A stretch of DNA of 64,000 nucleotides, taken from contig OV277868.1 in NCBI GenBank assembly GCA_922989275.2, forward strand, positions 54,372,216-54,436,215, given 5' to 3'. This stretch comes from Gari tellinella. Lineage: Eukaryota > Mollusca > Bivalvia > Cardiida > Psammobiidae. The position numbers and the translations under genes are program-made. Below the pieces are notes generated by a model. It saw nothing but the letters and a program-made list of their open reading frames with translations. It was not told the DNA's origin and ran no database searches. Positions 21,162-32,257 of the stretch are shown here, in pieces. Each line of letters begins with the position of its first letter. Within the stretch, counting starts at the first letter, position 1.

Positions 21162-21413
21162 TTAACCCTTTCCCCAATGGAAACGCCTTTAAGCGCATTG
21201 AATTTAGTCCTCCACTGGTGAAAATAGTTCCAATTTATACAGTTATGAATATGTATCATAAGAAATGTTTTCTATTTTCTAGCAGATGATAGCTTAAAGC
21301 AGATTGAAAGGAAAGCAGAATGTGCCTTAAGGCACATTCTGCTTTACTTTCAACCTGCTTTAAGTGGACACCTATATTCAATACTAGAAACAGGCTATGG
21401 GGGAAAGGGTTAA
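21162..21413 (+). repeat. MITE family A copy, variant TIR
   Basis: TTAACCCTTTCCCCAATGG subfamily termini; intact core with a GTGCCTTAAGGCAC centre. Confidence 0.9.
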
Positions 21414-21475
21414 AGCCAAGATTAAAGTAATGCAGAAAGTTTATGTACTTTCATCCTGCTTTAAGCCCCTACCAG
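21414..21475 (+). repeat. Degenerate core-alpha hairpin
   Basis: AGCCAAGATTAAAGTAATGC against TACTTTCATCCTGCTTTAAG with a shortened loop. Confidence 0.55.
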
Positions 21476-21478
21476 AGC

Positions 21479-21735
21479 TTCAACCCATAACCCCATAGCC
21501 TGTTTCTAGTTTTGGAGACTAGTGACTATACTTAAAGCAGGTTAAAAGAAAAGCAAAATGCACCTTAAGGCACATTCTGCTTTACTTTCAGCCTGGTTTA
21601 AGCTACTATCTGCTAGGATATAGAATAAAATTAATTCTAATGGTACATATTCATAACTATAAATTGGAACTATTTTCTTCTGTGAAAGAATAAATTAATG
21701 GCGTAAAAAGGCGTATTTATGGAGTAACTGGTTAA
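21479..21735 (-). repeat. MITE family A copy
   Basis: CAACCCATAACCCCATAG start; core centre GCACCTTAAGGCAC. Confidence 0.9.
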
Positions 21736-22170
21736 AGCATCAATGTGTTTTCCTTCTGATTGGTTGAACTAGCTGGTATTTACTGTACAGCTATTGCATA
21801 TTTCACCTGAATGTTAACAGCTGATAAGCCCATTACCCACCTGATACAGAGTTGCTTCCCCTTATCACCCTTCGACAACCATTCATGATAATCCTTTCAA
21901 ACCCTATAAAACATCTCCTGCTCCAAAAAAAATTGCAAATTAAAAAAAAATCTTTGTACTTAGTAGTCTCTAAACTACAATCTCATGATCAAACAGTGTT
22001 GATCTAGATCAGAAGCTAGGTGTTTAGGGCAGATGATTAGGATCTAAACTGTTTGCGAATATTAAATGTTTTAATATGATAGTATTTGTGAAAGGATATG
22101 AAAACATAGTGATGCCATAAGGTAGACACATCACACACCTGTACTGCAGGAATACAACCAGTCCTGCCTT
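21736..22170. other. Intron stretch with decayed core beta
   Basis: AACAGTGTTGATCTAGATCA and GATTAGGATCTAAACTGTTT (21992-22057) are diverged core-beta arms; the rest is unremarkable. Confidence 0.5.
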
Positions 22171-22424
22171 TTAACCCTTTACCCCATAAATACACCTTTT
22201 TACGCCTCTAGTTTATTCTTCCACTGAAGAACATAGTTCCAATTTATACAGTTGTGATTATTTAACATTAGAAAGAAGTTCTATATTCTAGCAGCTGGTA
22301 GCTTATAAAGCAGGCTGAAAGTAAAGCAGAATGCGCCTCAAGGCACATTCTGCTTTACTTTCATCCTGCTTTAAGTGGTCACCTGTTTTCAAAACTAGAA
22401 ACATTCTATGGGGTGATCGGTTAA
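22171..22424 (+). repeat. MITE family A copy
   Basis: TTAACCCTTTACCCCATA start; core centre GCGCCTCAAGGCAC; right TIR slightly decayed. Confidence 0.9.
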
Positions 22425-22449
22425 GCAACCATTTTAGATGCATGCCGTC

Positions 22450-22686
22450 TTAACCCATTACCTCTTAGCCTATTTCTTGCTTCGAAAACAGGTGACCACT
22501 TAAAGCAGGTTGAAAGTAAAGCAGAATGTGCCTTAAGGCACATTCTGCTTTACTTTCAGCCTGCTTTAAGCTACAATCTTCTAGGATATGGAAAATATTT
22601 CTTTGCTGTATAAACTGGAACTTTTTTCTTCAGTGGAGGAATAAGTAAGAGGCGTAAAAAGGCGTTTTTAAGGGGTAATGGGTTAA
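22450..22686 (-). repeat. MITE family A copy
   Basis: Intact core with GTGCCTTAAGGCAC; about 15 bases shorter than usual in the right arm. Confidence 0.9.
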
Positions 22687-22700
22687 TCAAAGGTGGTTGC

Positions 22701-22772
22701 TAAATGCAGGGACAAAAGTAAAGCAGAAAGCTCATTGAGCTTTCGATCTGCAATACTTTTGCCCTGCATTAA
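22701..22772 (+). repeat. Diverged core-alpha hairpin
   Basis: AATGCAGGGACAAAAGTAAA pairs with TACTTTTGCCCTGCATT around AGCTCATTGAGCT. Several changes relative to core alpha are matched on both arms. Confidence 0.7.
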
Positions 22773-23194
22773 GCAGATACCTGTGTTTCTTTATATACAA
22801 TGGTTATCTAAATCTGGTATAACTGTTATAAGAGAGAGTGGGTAATCTGACAAAATATTATTGCTAGTAGATAAAACAAAAACCTTTCTTAATGTTCAAT
22901 ATTTATGCAATTTTTTAAACAAATCTTTTCCAGGGGAAAAAACTAATGCAAATCTTATACTGGAGAATTCCTGTCATTCTATCTTGAAATAACAATTTGG
23001 ATGTGACATCTCCGAAATTCCAAGGTAAAGTAAAAACTTTCGTAAAAAGAACCTAAGTACTCATGCCTGATCCAGAACAGAAAAACCTCTTTGGATGTAC
23101 TCTGACCCTAATTGTTTTGAAAAGAAATTCTGAACATTCTATTTTAGAACAGAAGCAAATGACCATTATGTTGCAGATAGCACACGAAGAATGG
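22773..23194. other. Intron stretch without a recognised element
   Basis: Nothing recognised. Confidence 0.4.
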
Positions 23195-23408
23195 ACAATT
23201 CCAATTAAGTCTAGTCCAATTTAGACTTTTTAGAGTTAATTCTAACAATATATTGCAAAATGACACAGTGCAGACATTGATCAGAGGACTCCTGCAGGAG
23301 CCCTTTGATCAGGGTCTTCACTGTTTGCATAGGACAAGTATACTATTCACAGGTACACTGTTTGTTAATGAAGAGTATACTCGTCACTAGGGTTGAAAGT
23401 GTTACGCA
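23195..23408 (-). repeat. MITE family D copy, decayed left end
   Basis: Core beta with a GGACTCCTGCAGGAGCCC centre, then ATAGGACAAGTATACTATTC and CTAGGGTTGAAAGTG. Confidence 0.75.
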
Positions 23409-23577
23409 TTAAAAGTTTGGCATTTCCCTCAGAATAAAGCTAAAACAGCCAGGAAAACACTTGATTAATTCAATCTGTAAGAAAGGCTATGTCATAATAT
23501 TACAGCTAAGCTTTTGAATAACAGAAAGCCAGAATTAAATGGGTCTAAACTCTTGTATTCTAACAGCATTTTGGTGT

Positions 23578-23791
23578 TTAACCCTTAGCCCGCCAAATAA
23601 ATTGTCGTCTGCTATATTTCTCATCTGCTTCAAGTTTCAAAGTGCTTCAAAGTTGCTCAAAATTGCTGAAAATGGTGTCCGAGTGTCAAACAGCTTGGAT
23701 CCGGATGAGACGCCGAGTTACTCGGCGTCTCATCCGGATCCAAGCTGTTTGCATATGGAGCTATAGTCGTGAGTGGCAGGCTAAGGGTTAA
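23578..23791 (+). repeat. MITE family C copy, 214 bp
   Basis: Opposite orientation to the copies at 7066 and 35247, with the same length. Core beta centre is GCCGAGTTACTCGGC. The open frame from 23539 is a shadow of it. Confidence 0.93.
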
Positions 23792-23867
23792 CCCTTTCAC
23801 TTTCAATGACGTCATAAAGCACACTTGCAAGCAATTTTGATCCTGATCAGATGTCGCATAACATTAA
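23788..23867 (+). repeat. MITE family O fragment
   Basis: TTAACCCTTTCACTTTCAAT start directly on the C terminus; a half core (TTGATCCTGATCAGATG) follows. Confidence 0.6.
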
Positions 23868-24117
23868 CCCTTTACCTCACAGCCTAGTTCGTGTATTGAA
23901 GATAGGTGACCACATAAAGCAGGTTGAAAGTAAAGCAGAATGTGCCTTAAGGCACATTTTGCTTTACTTTCAGCCTGCTTTAAGCTACCATCTGCTAGAA
24001 TATAGAAAATATTTCTTATAATACATATTCATGACTGCATAAATTGGAACTATTTTCTTCAGAGGAGGAATAAATTAAATGTGCCCTAAAAGGCGCTTCC
24101 ATGTGGGAAAGGGTTAA
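23864..24117 (-). repeat. MITE family A copy, variant TIR
   Basis: TTAACCCTTTACCTCACAG to GTGGGAAAGGGTTAA; core centre GTGCCTTAAGGCAC. Confidence 0.9.
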
Positions 24118-24240
24118 AGAAGTGAAAGGTCCATGTAAACTTGTGTAACTGTAGCACAAGTGTTAGAGGTTTTTGTCAAAAAAAAACATTGAAAAATTAG
24201 ATTCATTTAAATCTTGCCTGTATGTAAATAGGAAATCAGA

Positions 24241-24491
24241 TTATCCCTTTGAACCCTAGTCCCGCTTATAGACGTCCTTTGCAAACAGTGTACATGTGAA
24301 TAGTACATTTGTCCTATGCAAACAGTGGAGACCCAGATCAGAGGGCTCCAAAAGGAGCCCTATGATCAGGGTCTTCACTGTTTGTCATAATGCCAAACAT
24401 TGACACAATAAACCCTCAAAAGTCAAAAATGGACTAGACTTAAATGGAAATTTGAACGGTCCATTTAAAGTTTCAGGAAAGAAAGAGTTAA
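24241..24491 (+). repeat. MITE family D copy, 251 bp
   Basis: Same length as the copy at 6477. Core centre GGCTCCAAAAGGAGCC is fully paired. Confidence 0.9.
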
Positions 24492-24717
24492 ATACTAACA
24501 CTCTTATCACACTGGCTGTCAAACCATGAAAACCCCGTTTCGAAATATAATTTGAAAATTCAATTTTTTGGAAAGTATAATATGACCATTATTGTTGAGA
24601 AAAATGATTATCCTGCATGCAAATTAAGAGTTAGAAAATTGTTCAGAACTCCTATTTGACCTTTCTTTCAAAACTGGAATCTGATTCTAGAGAGATTTTA
24701 CTGTAGCATAATGTGCT

Positions 24718-24968
24718 TTACCCATTACCCCATAGCCTGTTTCTTAAGTTTTGAAGATGTGTGACCACTTAAAGCTGGTTGAAAGTAAAGCAAAATGCGC
24801 CTTAAGGCGCATTATGCTTTACTTTCAGCCAGCTTTAAGCTATTATCTGTAAGAAGATAGAAATATTTCTTCAAATTTTTATTTGTGTCAGTATAAATTG
24901 GATTTTTTTTCTTCAGTGTAGGAATTAATTGAAGGCGTAAAAAGGCGTATTTATGGGGTTATGGGTTA
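24718..24968 (-). repeat. MITE family A copy
   Basis: Core arms carry AAAGCTGGTTGAAAG against CTTTCAGCCAGCTTT: a change in the outer stem present on both arms. Centre GCGCCTTAAGGCGC. Confidence 0.9.
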
Positions 24969-25333
24969 AATATCTTAATACGTATGACATCTCTGTTCTT
25001 ATTGCAGCACAAGTACAATTTAATTGAGCAACAGTTTGGGTACATATGAGATGCTGAGTTATTTGACAACTCATTTAGATCAAAACAACTTTCAAAAGTC
25101 ATCAATACTTCATATCTAAGCATGAGAGAGGTGTTAACATCTGAATTCTCTATTTGTACACTTCTGTTACATCAATATATCCTAGACTTGACATTTGTAA
25201 AGATTTTTGCCAAAATACGAAATTAGATTGTCTATGGAATAATTTGTTTCTGGATTTATTTTGAAATATGGAATTTGATAATAAAGATGATATTCAAAGA
25301 AGATGCAATGAGATTTCTTAAGACAGAATCCTG
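24969..25333. other. Intron stretch with weak C/D-like traces
   Basis: ACAGTTTGGGTACATATGAG near 25030 hints at a core-beta arm; otherwise nothing recognised. Confidence 0.35.
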
Positions 25334-25832
25334 TTCAACCCATTTCCCCAAATACACCTTTTAACACCTATAATTTATTCTAGCACTGCAGAAAATAGTT
25401 CCAATTCATACAGTCATGAATATGTACCAAAATGAAAATATTCTTTAACCTCCTAGATGGTTACTAAGCTTAATTTTAACCCATTACCCCATAGATACGC
25501 CTTTTAATGCCTCTTATTTGTTCCTCCACTGAAGAAAATTGTTCGAATTTATATAGTCATGAATATGTGTCATAAGAAATAATTTCTATATTCTTGCAGA
25601 TGGTAACTTAAAGCAGGCTGAAAGTAAAGCAGAATGGGCCTTAAGGCCCATTCTGCTTTACTTTCAACCTGTTTTAAGTGGTCACCTGTCTTCAAAACTA
25701 GAAACAGGCTATGGGGTAATGGGTTAAAGTAGGCTGAAAGTAAAACAGAATGAGCGTAAGGTCTTTTCTGTTTTACTTTCAACTTGCTTTATTTCTTTAA
25801 GTCTAGAAACAGGCTATGGAGTAAAGGGTTAA
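25334..25832 (+). repeat. MITE family A copy interrupted by another A copy
   Basis: Outer left 25334-25475 reaches ACTAAGCTTAATT. Outer right 25728-25832 begins AGTAGGCTGAAAGTAAAAC. The insertion point is again the TTAA opening core alpha. Confidence 0.85.
25476..25727 (+). repeat. MITE family A copy nested in A
   Basis: Complete copy with GGGCCTTAAGGCCC centre, a compensated version of the core. Confidence 0.92.
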
Positions 25833-26415
25833 TACAGGACAAAGGTATTGCAGATGAATGGCTGTTTAACATAAAACACTACAAGAAACAGAAACATTCA
25901 AGGAGAATCAGCTTGCAGTAAATAATTGCCAAATATAGCATAAAGCAACATCTTATCTGCAACCAAACTATTTGCAATTTTGAATGCATTTCTCATAATT
26001 TACAGTTACTATCTAAACCTCCTCTGATTTGAGCGTAAAATGACAATTTTTTAATAAGTGTAGACCCAGATTAGAAAGGAGTCTGTATTTAATAGCCAAT
26101 GAAATAGTTCTGATTATAGATTTCACTATGGGAATAAATTTATAAATGAATATTCAGTAGGAGAATGGTTGATTTATGAATTGATGACAATTTTAAAAGT
26201 AACCAAATTTATTCAGTGCTCCAAGAGTCAACTACAATGACATGACTACGTGCAATTGATTTCCTCGAGGTTTTCCTACCAGATTTTATTCTGTATGAAG
26301 GACCACTTTCAAACAAGACAATCAATCTTGATTCCACACCATAATTGGTGCCTTCTCTGATAATCAAGAGCAAACCAGAATCCCCAACAAACATCCTTAA
26401 CCTTTTCATGTTCCT
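25833..26415. other. Intron stretch without a recognised element
   Basis: A 66-codon minus-strand frame (26209-26409) has no domain I recognise. Confidence 0.4.
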
Positions 26416-26667
26416 TTAACCCTTTACCCCATAGAAGCGACTTTTAGCGTATTTAATTTATTCCTCCGCTGAAGAAAATAGTTCCAATTTAATCAGTCAT
26501 GATTATATAGTATAGGGAAAATTTTCAATATTCTCACACATGGAAGCTTAAAGCAGGCTGAAAGTAAAGCAGAATGCGCCTTAGGGCGCATTCTGCTTTA
26601 CTTTCAACCTGCTTTAAGTAGTCACCTATTTTCAATACTAGAAATAGGCTATCAGGTAAAGGGTTAA
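26416..26667 (+). repeat. MITE family A copy, variant TIR
   Basis: Core centre GCGCCTTAGGGCGC. Ends on a TTAA shared with the next copy. Confidence 0.92.
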
Positions 26668-26915
26668 CCCTTTCCCACATAGCATATCTCTAGTATTGAA
26701 TATAGGTGTCCACTTAAAGCAGGCTGAATGTAAAGCAGAATGCACTTTAAGCGCATTCTGCTTTACTTTCAGCCTGCTTTAAGCTATCACCTGCTAGAAT
26801 ATAGAAAATATTTTGTATTATACATATTTATGAATGTATAAATTGGAACTATTTTCTTCAGGGCTAGAATAAACTGAATGCGCTAAAAGGTGCTTCTATG
26901 GGGGGAAAGGGTTAA
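26664..26915 (-). repeat. MITE family A copy abutting its neighbour
   Basis: Inverted relative to the preceding copy and sharing its TTAA at 26664-26667. Core centre CACTTTAAGCGC is shortened. Confidence 0.92.
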
Positions 26916-27349
26916 GAAGCGCAGAAATACAGCATTGAGAGTTTGCAACAGATCTCTTGTAACCATGGATCCAAAGATAGAGATAATTTCCAAAGATAGA
27001 GAGTACATGTATTTCAGAAAATAAAATGTCTAAGTCTTTACCAAACTCTAATTTTCTGGGCAGTTCTAATGAGTTTACTCACAACAAAAGGTTTTTGCGA
27101 GCAAGAGAGTTCGGGTTGTTTGGTGTTTTTTGTCAAACAGTATTTCTGGACAGTGGTATATCCAGAGAGCCTCCTTCATGTTTGGCTTCGAGACGATTCA
27201 AATGACTAGTCATAGCATAGAGTTTGGTGCAGACATGAGGAGATATTTCATTAATATCCCATGACTCTCTATTAAGTTAACTCGATCATTCTCTTTTGAG
27301 GGGCGGTGCCATAGTGGGTGCCAACATACAGGCATATTATGTACTGCAA
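26916..27349. other. Intron stretch with decayed core gamma
   Basis: Around 27175-27245, CTTCGAGACGATTCAAATGA and GACTAGTCATAGCATAG are a family B relic. Confidence 0.5.
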
Positions 27350-27362
27350 TTTCACCTTATAG

Positions 27363-27639
27363 TTTGTTTTGTTTTGTTTGTTAACGTCCGTTTCTGCCAT
27401 CTATGGGCTAATTGGATGCCCCAGAGAGAGGGGAGCGGATACAGAGAACCCGTGCCTCATGCCCTACTCTTATTATCGACAGAGTTCTCTGGTTCTTTTA
27501 GATGCCAAGTGTAAAGTACTCATACATCGGACCACGGTTTATAAAGTCTCATCCGAAGGACTTGGTCCGGCGGGGGATCGAAAACTCACAACCCCCAACG
27601 TCGTAAGTGGGTGCTTTACCCCTTGACTACATTCGCAAG
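27363..27639 (-). mobile_element. tRNA-derived SINE with 13-bp target duplication
   Basis: Flanked by TTTCACCTTATAG at 27350-27362 and 27640-27652. Read on the minus strand it starts near GTAGTCAAGGGGTAAAGC (A-box-like) and GAGTTTTCGATCCCC (B-box-like). A body containing TTTACACTTGGCATCTAAAA follows, and it ends in an AACAAAACAAAAC tail. The body resembles the conserved domain of Meta-type molluscan SINEs from memory. The open frames at 27296-27626 are shadows of it. Confidence 0.88.
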
Positions 27640-27654
27640 TTTCACCTTATAGAC

Positions 27655-28810
27655 CAGGGCTTGAACTTTAGATTTTTTCCCACTTGCATTTTTTTGCAAG
27701 TGCCCATATTCTCTACTTGCAAAACCAGGTTCCAACTTGCTTTTTCAATAAGATTATCTACAAATTGACGTTTCACATCATTTTGATCAAAATTATAAGA
27801 TAAAGTTCATAAACATTACTTTGTTGAACTTTCATTCTGTATCTCATTCTGTGCTAGATTACTCATGTAAATAAAGTTTCAAAAATAATAACTAGTGTGT
27901 GTCTTTTTGTGTATAAACTGTACAGTTACTTACTATTCTTAACTCTAAATAACTCTTTATTTGCAGTCCATCCCATATAGTCAATTTTCATTCAAAACAG
28001 CAAGGTTCGCAGATTAATTAATTATTAAACACAGACTATAGCTGAAACTTTGTAACTGGGTCGTTTTGTCAAGGGGGCGAAAGGCTTGTGTTATACTTTC
28101 AGAGTTCGATGTTTATGGATGATTTTTTTTATCTTTGGTGAAGACAGTCAGCAGACAGTTCACTATATTTCGAAAACGCTTTCACTATAGTCCATAATAT
28201 TATGTTCGAGAAAGATGCGCATTTCTTTCTACCATTTTAGGACAGATTTTAGCGACGCCGTGGTTCGTCCCATTTTCGCACAAAGCAATAAAACCCAATT
28301 ACTTCGTGAGTTTCGTAACTTGGTTTGGGCTAGCTTTCAGTCTGTTTTCGGCTGTTCTTCCTTAAATGTCTCGTCAGCCTTCCGTTTATAAACCCTAGAA
28401 GGACGAGTCGACTGGAAAACGTTGTAAATTAGTTTAATTTACATCAACATTCGCAGTTTGCGGTCACTAGCTAATTGACTGGTTCCCCTTTTTCTAATGC
28501 TGATTCGGCATTGGTACGTATGAAGCCGGGCTATCAATCATGCGCATGCGTTAAGCGCTGGGTTTCCCGAAGTTATAAATAGCCGAGATATGAAAAGAAC
28601 AAGATGGGCGAACAGCGATAATTATTTAAATTACTGCAAGATTAGAAGGGTTAGACAGTATTCGTCTTTACCATTATAACCTTACATTTTGGAAAGTCTG
28701 AACATGAAAATATACACTCGCAATTTTTTTCAAGTGCTGAAATTTTCAGCTCGCATTTTCAAAATTCCACTCGCATTTTGCGAGTTCGCAAGAGCGAAGT
28801 TCGAGCCCTG
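27655..28810. mobile_element. hAT-like non-autonomous element, 1156 bp
   Basis: TIR CAGGGCTTGAACTT against AAGTTCGAGCCCTG, flanked by TAGAC at 27650-27654 and 28811-28815. Subterminal regions repeat ACTTGCA/ACTCGCA motifs (CCACTTGCATTTTTTTGCAA, ACTCGCATTTTGCGAGTTCG). No transposase frame. A 5-bp duplication is short for hAT, so the class is inferred from the termini only. Confidence 0.8.
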
Positions 28811-29165
28811 TAGACACACCTCCTAAAATAGACATTTTTGCCTCCCCTCGATTGTTCTTGGGAAGACCCCCAGGTCTACTCACCATTCCAAATCTTACCT
28901 TAAAACTGCAAGTATCTTACTGGTAATCTCTCAATGCAGAACATCACTGCTCTAAGCTTGTAAGGATACATGTGGGTTTTTCAGGACATATACAATCTAA
29001 TCAGCAGTTTTGGGCAAATCTAGAATAATTTCATCATAATACCAAACAAGCATTGACTGTAAATGCAACATTTGCAAAAGAAGTGAGAAAAGTTTTGTAA
29101 ATTTTCTTGTTCAAGATGTGACTAGGCAACTGGTGTGCAAGTGAACTCCAGTGCAAACGTAAACA
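28811..29165. other. Intron stretch without a recognised element
   Basis: Nothing recognised. Confidence 0.4.
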
Positions 29166-29247
29166 AAATCCATGTACTTCAGAAATGAACTAGACTTAAA
29201 TGGAAACTGGAATTGTCCATTTAAAGTTTTAGGGAGGAAAGAGGTAA
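29166..29247 (+). repeat. MITE family D right-end fragment
   Basis: CAGAAATGAACTAGACTTAA to TTTTAGGGAGGAAAGAGG, joined to an A core at a TAAA that replaces TTAA. Confidence 0.75.
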
Positions 29248-29363
29248 AGAAGGCTGAAAGTAAAGCAAAGTGTACCTTACAGCACATTCTGCTTTTTTTC
29301 CAACCTTCTTTAAGTGGTCACCTGTGCTCGAAACGAGAAATAGGCTATTTGGTAATGAGTTAA
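29248..29363 (+). repeat. MITE family A right half with core
   Basis: Begins AAGAAGGCTGAAAGTAAAG; the core centre is imperfect (GTACCTTACAGCAC); ends TTAA at 29360. Confidence 0.8.
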
Positions 29364-29506
29364 ATTGCAGTAATTATCCTACTACACAAAGTCCTTGAAA
29401 AGCTCCAGAAAATAAACACCCCCTGAAGGTGTTTGGCATCATGTTGTGGCGCAACCATCAGGAGAAATATAGTTTTTGCAAAACTAATAATAACAAAGCA
29501 ACTTAC

Positions 29507-29558
29507 CTGAATATTTAATTCTAAGTTTTTCCATTGACAAAATCTTGTGTATTTGTCA
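29507..29558 (-). CDS. GRK2: GRK2/3-type receptor kinase, exon 7
   Basis: A 52-bp exon joining the RGS-homology domain to the kinase domain. With AG from exon 6 it reads S, then DKYTRFCQWKNLELNIQ. TRFCQWKN is strongly conserved in the GRK2/3 branch. The acceptor is CTATTTTCAG (AG at 29559-29560) and the donor GTAAGT at 29501-29506. It enters with one base completing a Ser codon and leaves in phase 0 for exon 8. The surrounding 81-codon frame merely reads through both splice sites. Upstream intron is 5.5 kb and downstream intron 27.5 kb. No damage is seen. Confidence 0.95.
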
Positions 29559-29635
29559 CTGAAAATAGAAATATAAAATACATTCAATACAAATATAAAA
29601 TACATTCAATCTGTATTAAAGCAAAGTAAAGTAGG

Positions 29636-29705
29636 TCTAAAGAACAATTTTCTGAATTGGAGAAATAAATCAAAGGCGGAAAAAAGGCATGCAATAAAGG
29701 GTTAA
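29636..29705 (-). repeat. MITE family A right-end fragment
   Basis: AATTTTCTGAATTGGAGAAA to AAAGGGTTAA. Confidence 0.7.
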
Positions 29706-29935
29706 GACGTACATGATGACATTTTTTTGAGAGTTCCTGTAGAATAATATTTCTTAGAATACTACAGATTCACTCCCCACAGAGTCAGCAGGAAGAGTAT
29801 CTAATATTCAGTGAAAATCAGATTTTCTCAGAATCAAGAGAAATTTTAATGAGTTTTCTTGGAAACTCATCATGCTCATGTCCCCAAATTCTACATTGAA
29901 ATCTCTTCAATTAGAAAAAAAATGCTAGTAAAAAT

Positions 29936-30130
29936 GTGTTAACATTTAGCCTGCAAATCACTACTTCACTTGTATCTTTGCAAACAGTTTAGATCCAGAA
30001 CAGACACAGTGTACAGCGTCTGTTCTCAATCCAAACTGTTTGATGATCGTCTTTGGGTTTCTTCAATTCCAAATTGAACAAACTTTGACAAACTTTACAG
30101 ACCATAATCTCAAAGCAGAGGGAAATTGAG
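29936..30130 (+). repeat. Degenerate family C copy
   Basis: TTAACATTTAGCCTGCAAATC start. Core beta at 29975-30042 keeps GCAAACAGTTTAGATCCAGA and CAATCCAAACTGTTTG with a GTGTACAGCGTC centre. The 3' end is eroded. Confidence 0.65.
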
Positions 30131-30352
30131 ACTGGATAGAGTTTAAGCCATCATTTAAGAGAAGATGCATGTGAAATCTCCAAAACAGGAGATTTTATTT
30201 ATTCATCATAGAAATTGCCTTTTCCTGCTTCTATGCTATACAGATAAATGGGTCACGTAGAACACACCTTATACAGTCTAACAGATAGCTGCTGCAAAAT
30301 GAAATAAGACATTTCTGCTTTTGACTTTCAGTCCGCCTCAACCCTTCTCTCC

Positions 30353-30553
30353 TTAACCTATTACCCTTATAGATACACCTTTTTACCCCTCTGATTTATT
30401 CCTCCACTGAGGAAAAAGTTCCAATCTATAAAGGCATACACCATAAGAAGTTTTCCATATATAATATATCCTAAGGACATAATACCTTCAACCTGCTTTA
30501 AGTGGTCAACTGTCTTCAAAACTAGAAACAGACTATATGGGGTATTGGGTTAA
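30353..30553 (+). repeat. MITE family A copy, core left arm deleted
   Basis: TTAACCTATTACCC to GGGTATTGGGTTAA; only CTTCAACCTGCTTTAAG of the core survives. Confidence 0.85.
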
Positions 30554-30670
30554 ATATGCCTTTTTATGCCTTTTGTGTATTCGACCAGTGAAGAAAAGTG
30601 TTCCGATCTATAGTCCTGAATATGTACCCTAAGAAATATTTTCTGTATCATAGCAGAATGTAGCTGAAAG
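30553..30670 (+). repeat. MITE family A left-half fragment
   Basis: ATATGCCTTTTTATGCC through ATTTTCTGTATCATAGCAG, ending where the core should start. Confidence 0.75.
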
Positions 30671-30764
30671 AGAACAGATTATGATCCACTGATGTGACAA
30701 CAAGGTTTGGGCTCCTGTCAGAAACAGAGTAGCTCCACATCTGACCCCAGGGATATAAAGAGTT

Positions 30765-30880
30765 TGAGTTAAGTTTTAAGATTGAATATTAAGCATTTGA
30801 TTGGTCAGATTTGAGCCTTTGCTCAAATTTGACCAATCAAATGCTAGAGAACAATCAAAACTAAAACTGTATAACCTTGA
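30765..30880. repeat. Solo palindrome with 25-bp near-perfect stem
   Basis: AGCATTTGATTGGTCAGATT and its complement meet at GAGCCTTTGCTC (30792-30845). Outside this, TTTGAGTTAAGTTTTAAGAT and ATCAAAACTAAAACTG continue the pairing imperfectly. Not related to cores alpha, beta or gamma. Confidence 0.8.
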
Positions 30881-31128
30881 ACCCCAATCTGGATCTATAT
30901 TGTTTTAAAAATGAAAGTACATGATGTAAATTTGATGCCATCACCAGCCAAGTCAAGACTCATCATCTAAAAACTTGTCTCATTCGAACAGTGATGGTTA
31001 AACCTGTAAACCAATACTAAATCAGTTGATTACAACTTGTTATCTTCAATACCCCAAGACAGATATAATGTGTAATCCCTTTTGTAATTAGAAACAATTT
31101 CTGCCACACATGGGTCAGAATTACCATT

Positions 31129-31311
31129 TGCAAACAGTTTGGATCCTGATTAGATGCCGAGTAACTCGGCATCTGATCAGGATCAAAACTGTTTGGTAAT
31201 TTCTTACCTGGACCTCTACATTTGAAAAGAAACAAAACAACTGTACTCAATCTGCTACTACAGGCTGATAACGATTTCGAAGCAGATGATAATGCCATGA
31301 TAAGGGTTAAT
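31129..31311 (-). repeat. Core-beta element with C-like right end
   Basis: Core 31129-31195 has a GATGCCGAGTAACTCGGCATC-like centre with paired changes. The right part reaches ATGATAAGGGTTAA. The left terminus is not identified. Confidence 0.7.
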
Positions 31312-31380
31312 TTATCTTTTTTTATGAACTCATCTGAACTGGTAATATTGATTGATTTGTGCTCATGTTGAAGATAATTT

Positions 31381-31585
31381 AATAACTCATCCTGAAACTT
31401 TTATTGAACAATTCAAATTTTCAATTAAGTCTAAATTCCACGATTTAAGGTTAAATTTGTGCAATTAATTACATATGATCTACAGGGTCTACTCTTGTTT
31501 GTATGGGAACAAATGTACTTCTCACATTGACACTATTTTTCAATGACTAGTATACCGGTACTTGTGGCTTCGGTTGAATGTGTTA
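31381..31585 (-). repeat. Degenerate family D copy
   Basis: TAACTCATCCTGAAACTTTT, a decayed core (TATGATCTACAGGGTCTAC) and TTCGGTTGAATGTGTTA. Confidence 0.6.
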
Positions 31586-31714
31586 TAATACAGAGAGATG
31601 AATTTTGAATTTCAAAATGTATCCAGTTAACAGGAATGAGTAATCTAAATGGGATGTAACAAGTGAAGCATATATCAACTGATTAATATTGTTTCATAAA
31701 AGGATAGCTAAAAG

Positions 31715-31890
31715 TTTTCTTCTACTTCTTAAAATTTAGACAATGACAGATAAATGCCAGAAAAGCTCCCAGAGACTTTGCTCAAAGCATATCAGTTTTC
31801 ACGAATGATGGATCGAGCTAGAAATATTCGTCATGCATGCCAGGGATAATGTCAATGTGTGTTCAATTAAAATTTGAGTTGGGCAGCCAT
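31715..31890 (-). pseudogene. Duplicated segment, copy 1, possibly coding-derived
   Basis: Roughly 70% similar by eye to 32395-32565 (AGCATATCAGTTTTCACGAA, GAGCTAGAAATATTCGTCAT). On the minus strand it has several stops, unlike the second copy. Confidence 0.4.
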
Positions 31891-31997
31891 TCTTTTTTAG
31901 AAGTGCATGGCGCTGGAATCACTCTTTAGGCAAGAAAGGTGCTAGCTTAATCAGAAAGCTCCTAATAGAGTTTTCTGCTTTTTCATTAACCTGCTTT

Positions 31998-32257
31998 AGC
32001 CAATTACTCCATCAATATAATATATGCCTTTCTATGTCTTTTATTTATATCTCCACTTAATAAAATAGTTCCACTTTATAGTCAGAATAAATATGCAAAT
32101 TAAGAAGTACATTTGTATTTTCCTATATCCTAGCAGATGGTAGTTTAAGGCAGGCTGAAAGTAAAGCAGAATGTGCCTCAAGGCACATTCTGCTTTACTT
32201 TCAACGTGCTTTAAGTGGTTGCCTATCTCCAAAACTTAAACATGCTTATTGAGTTAA
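31998..32257 (+). repeat. MITE family A copy
   Basis: AGCCAATTACTCCATCAATA decayed left end; core centre GTGCCTCAAGGCAC; TTAA at 32254. A decayed core alpha (CAGAAAGCTCCTAATAGAG) lies just before it. Confidence 0.85.

Noticed and set aside
27296..27626. Two overlapping plus-strand frames of 72 and 85 codons
   Set aside because: They lie in antisense orientation over the SINE body and its flank; the target duplication and A/B boxes explain the sequence.
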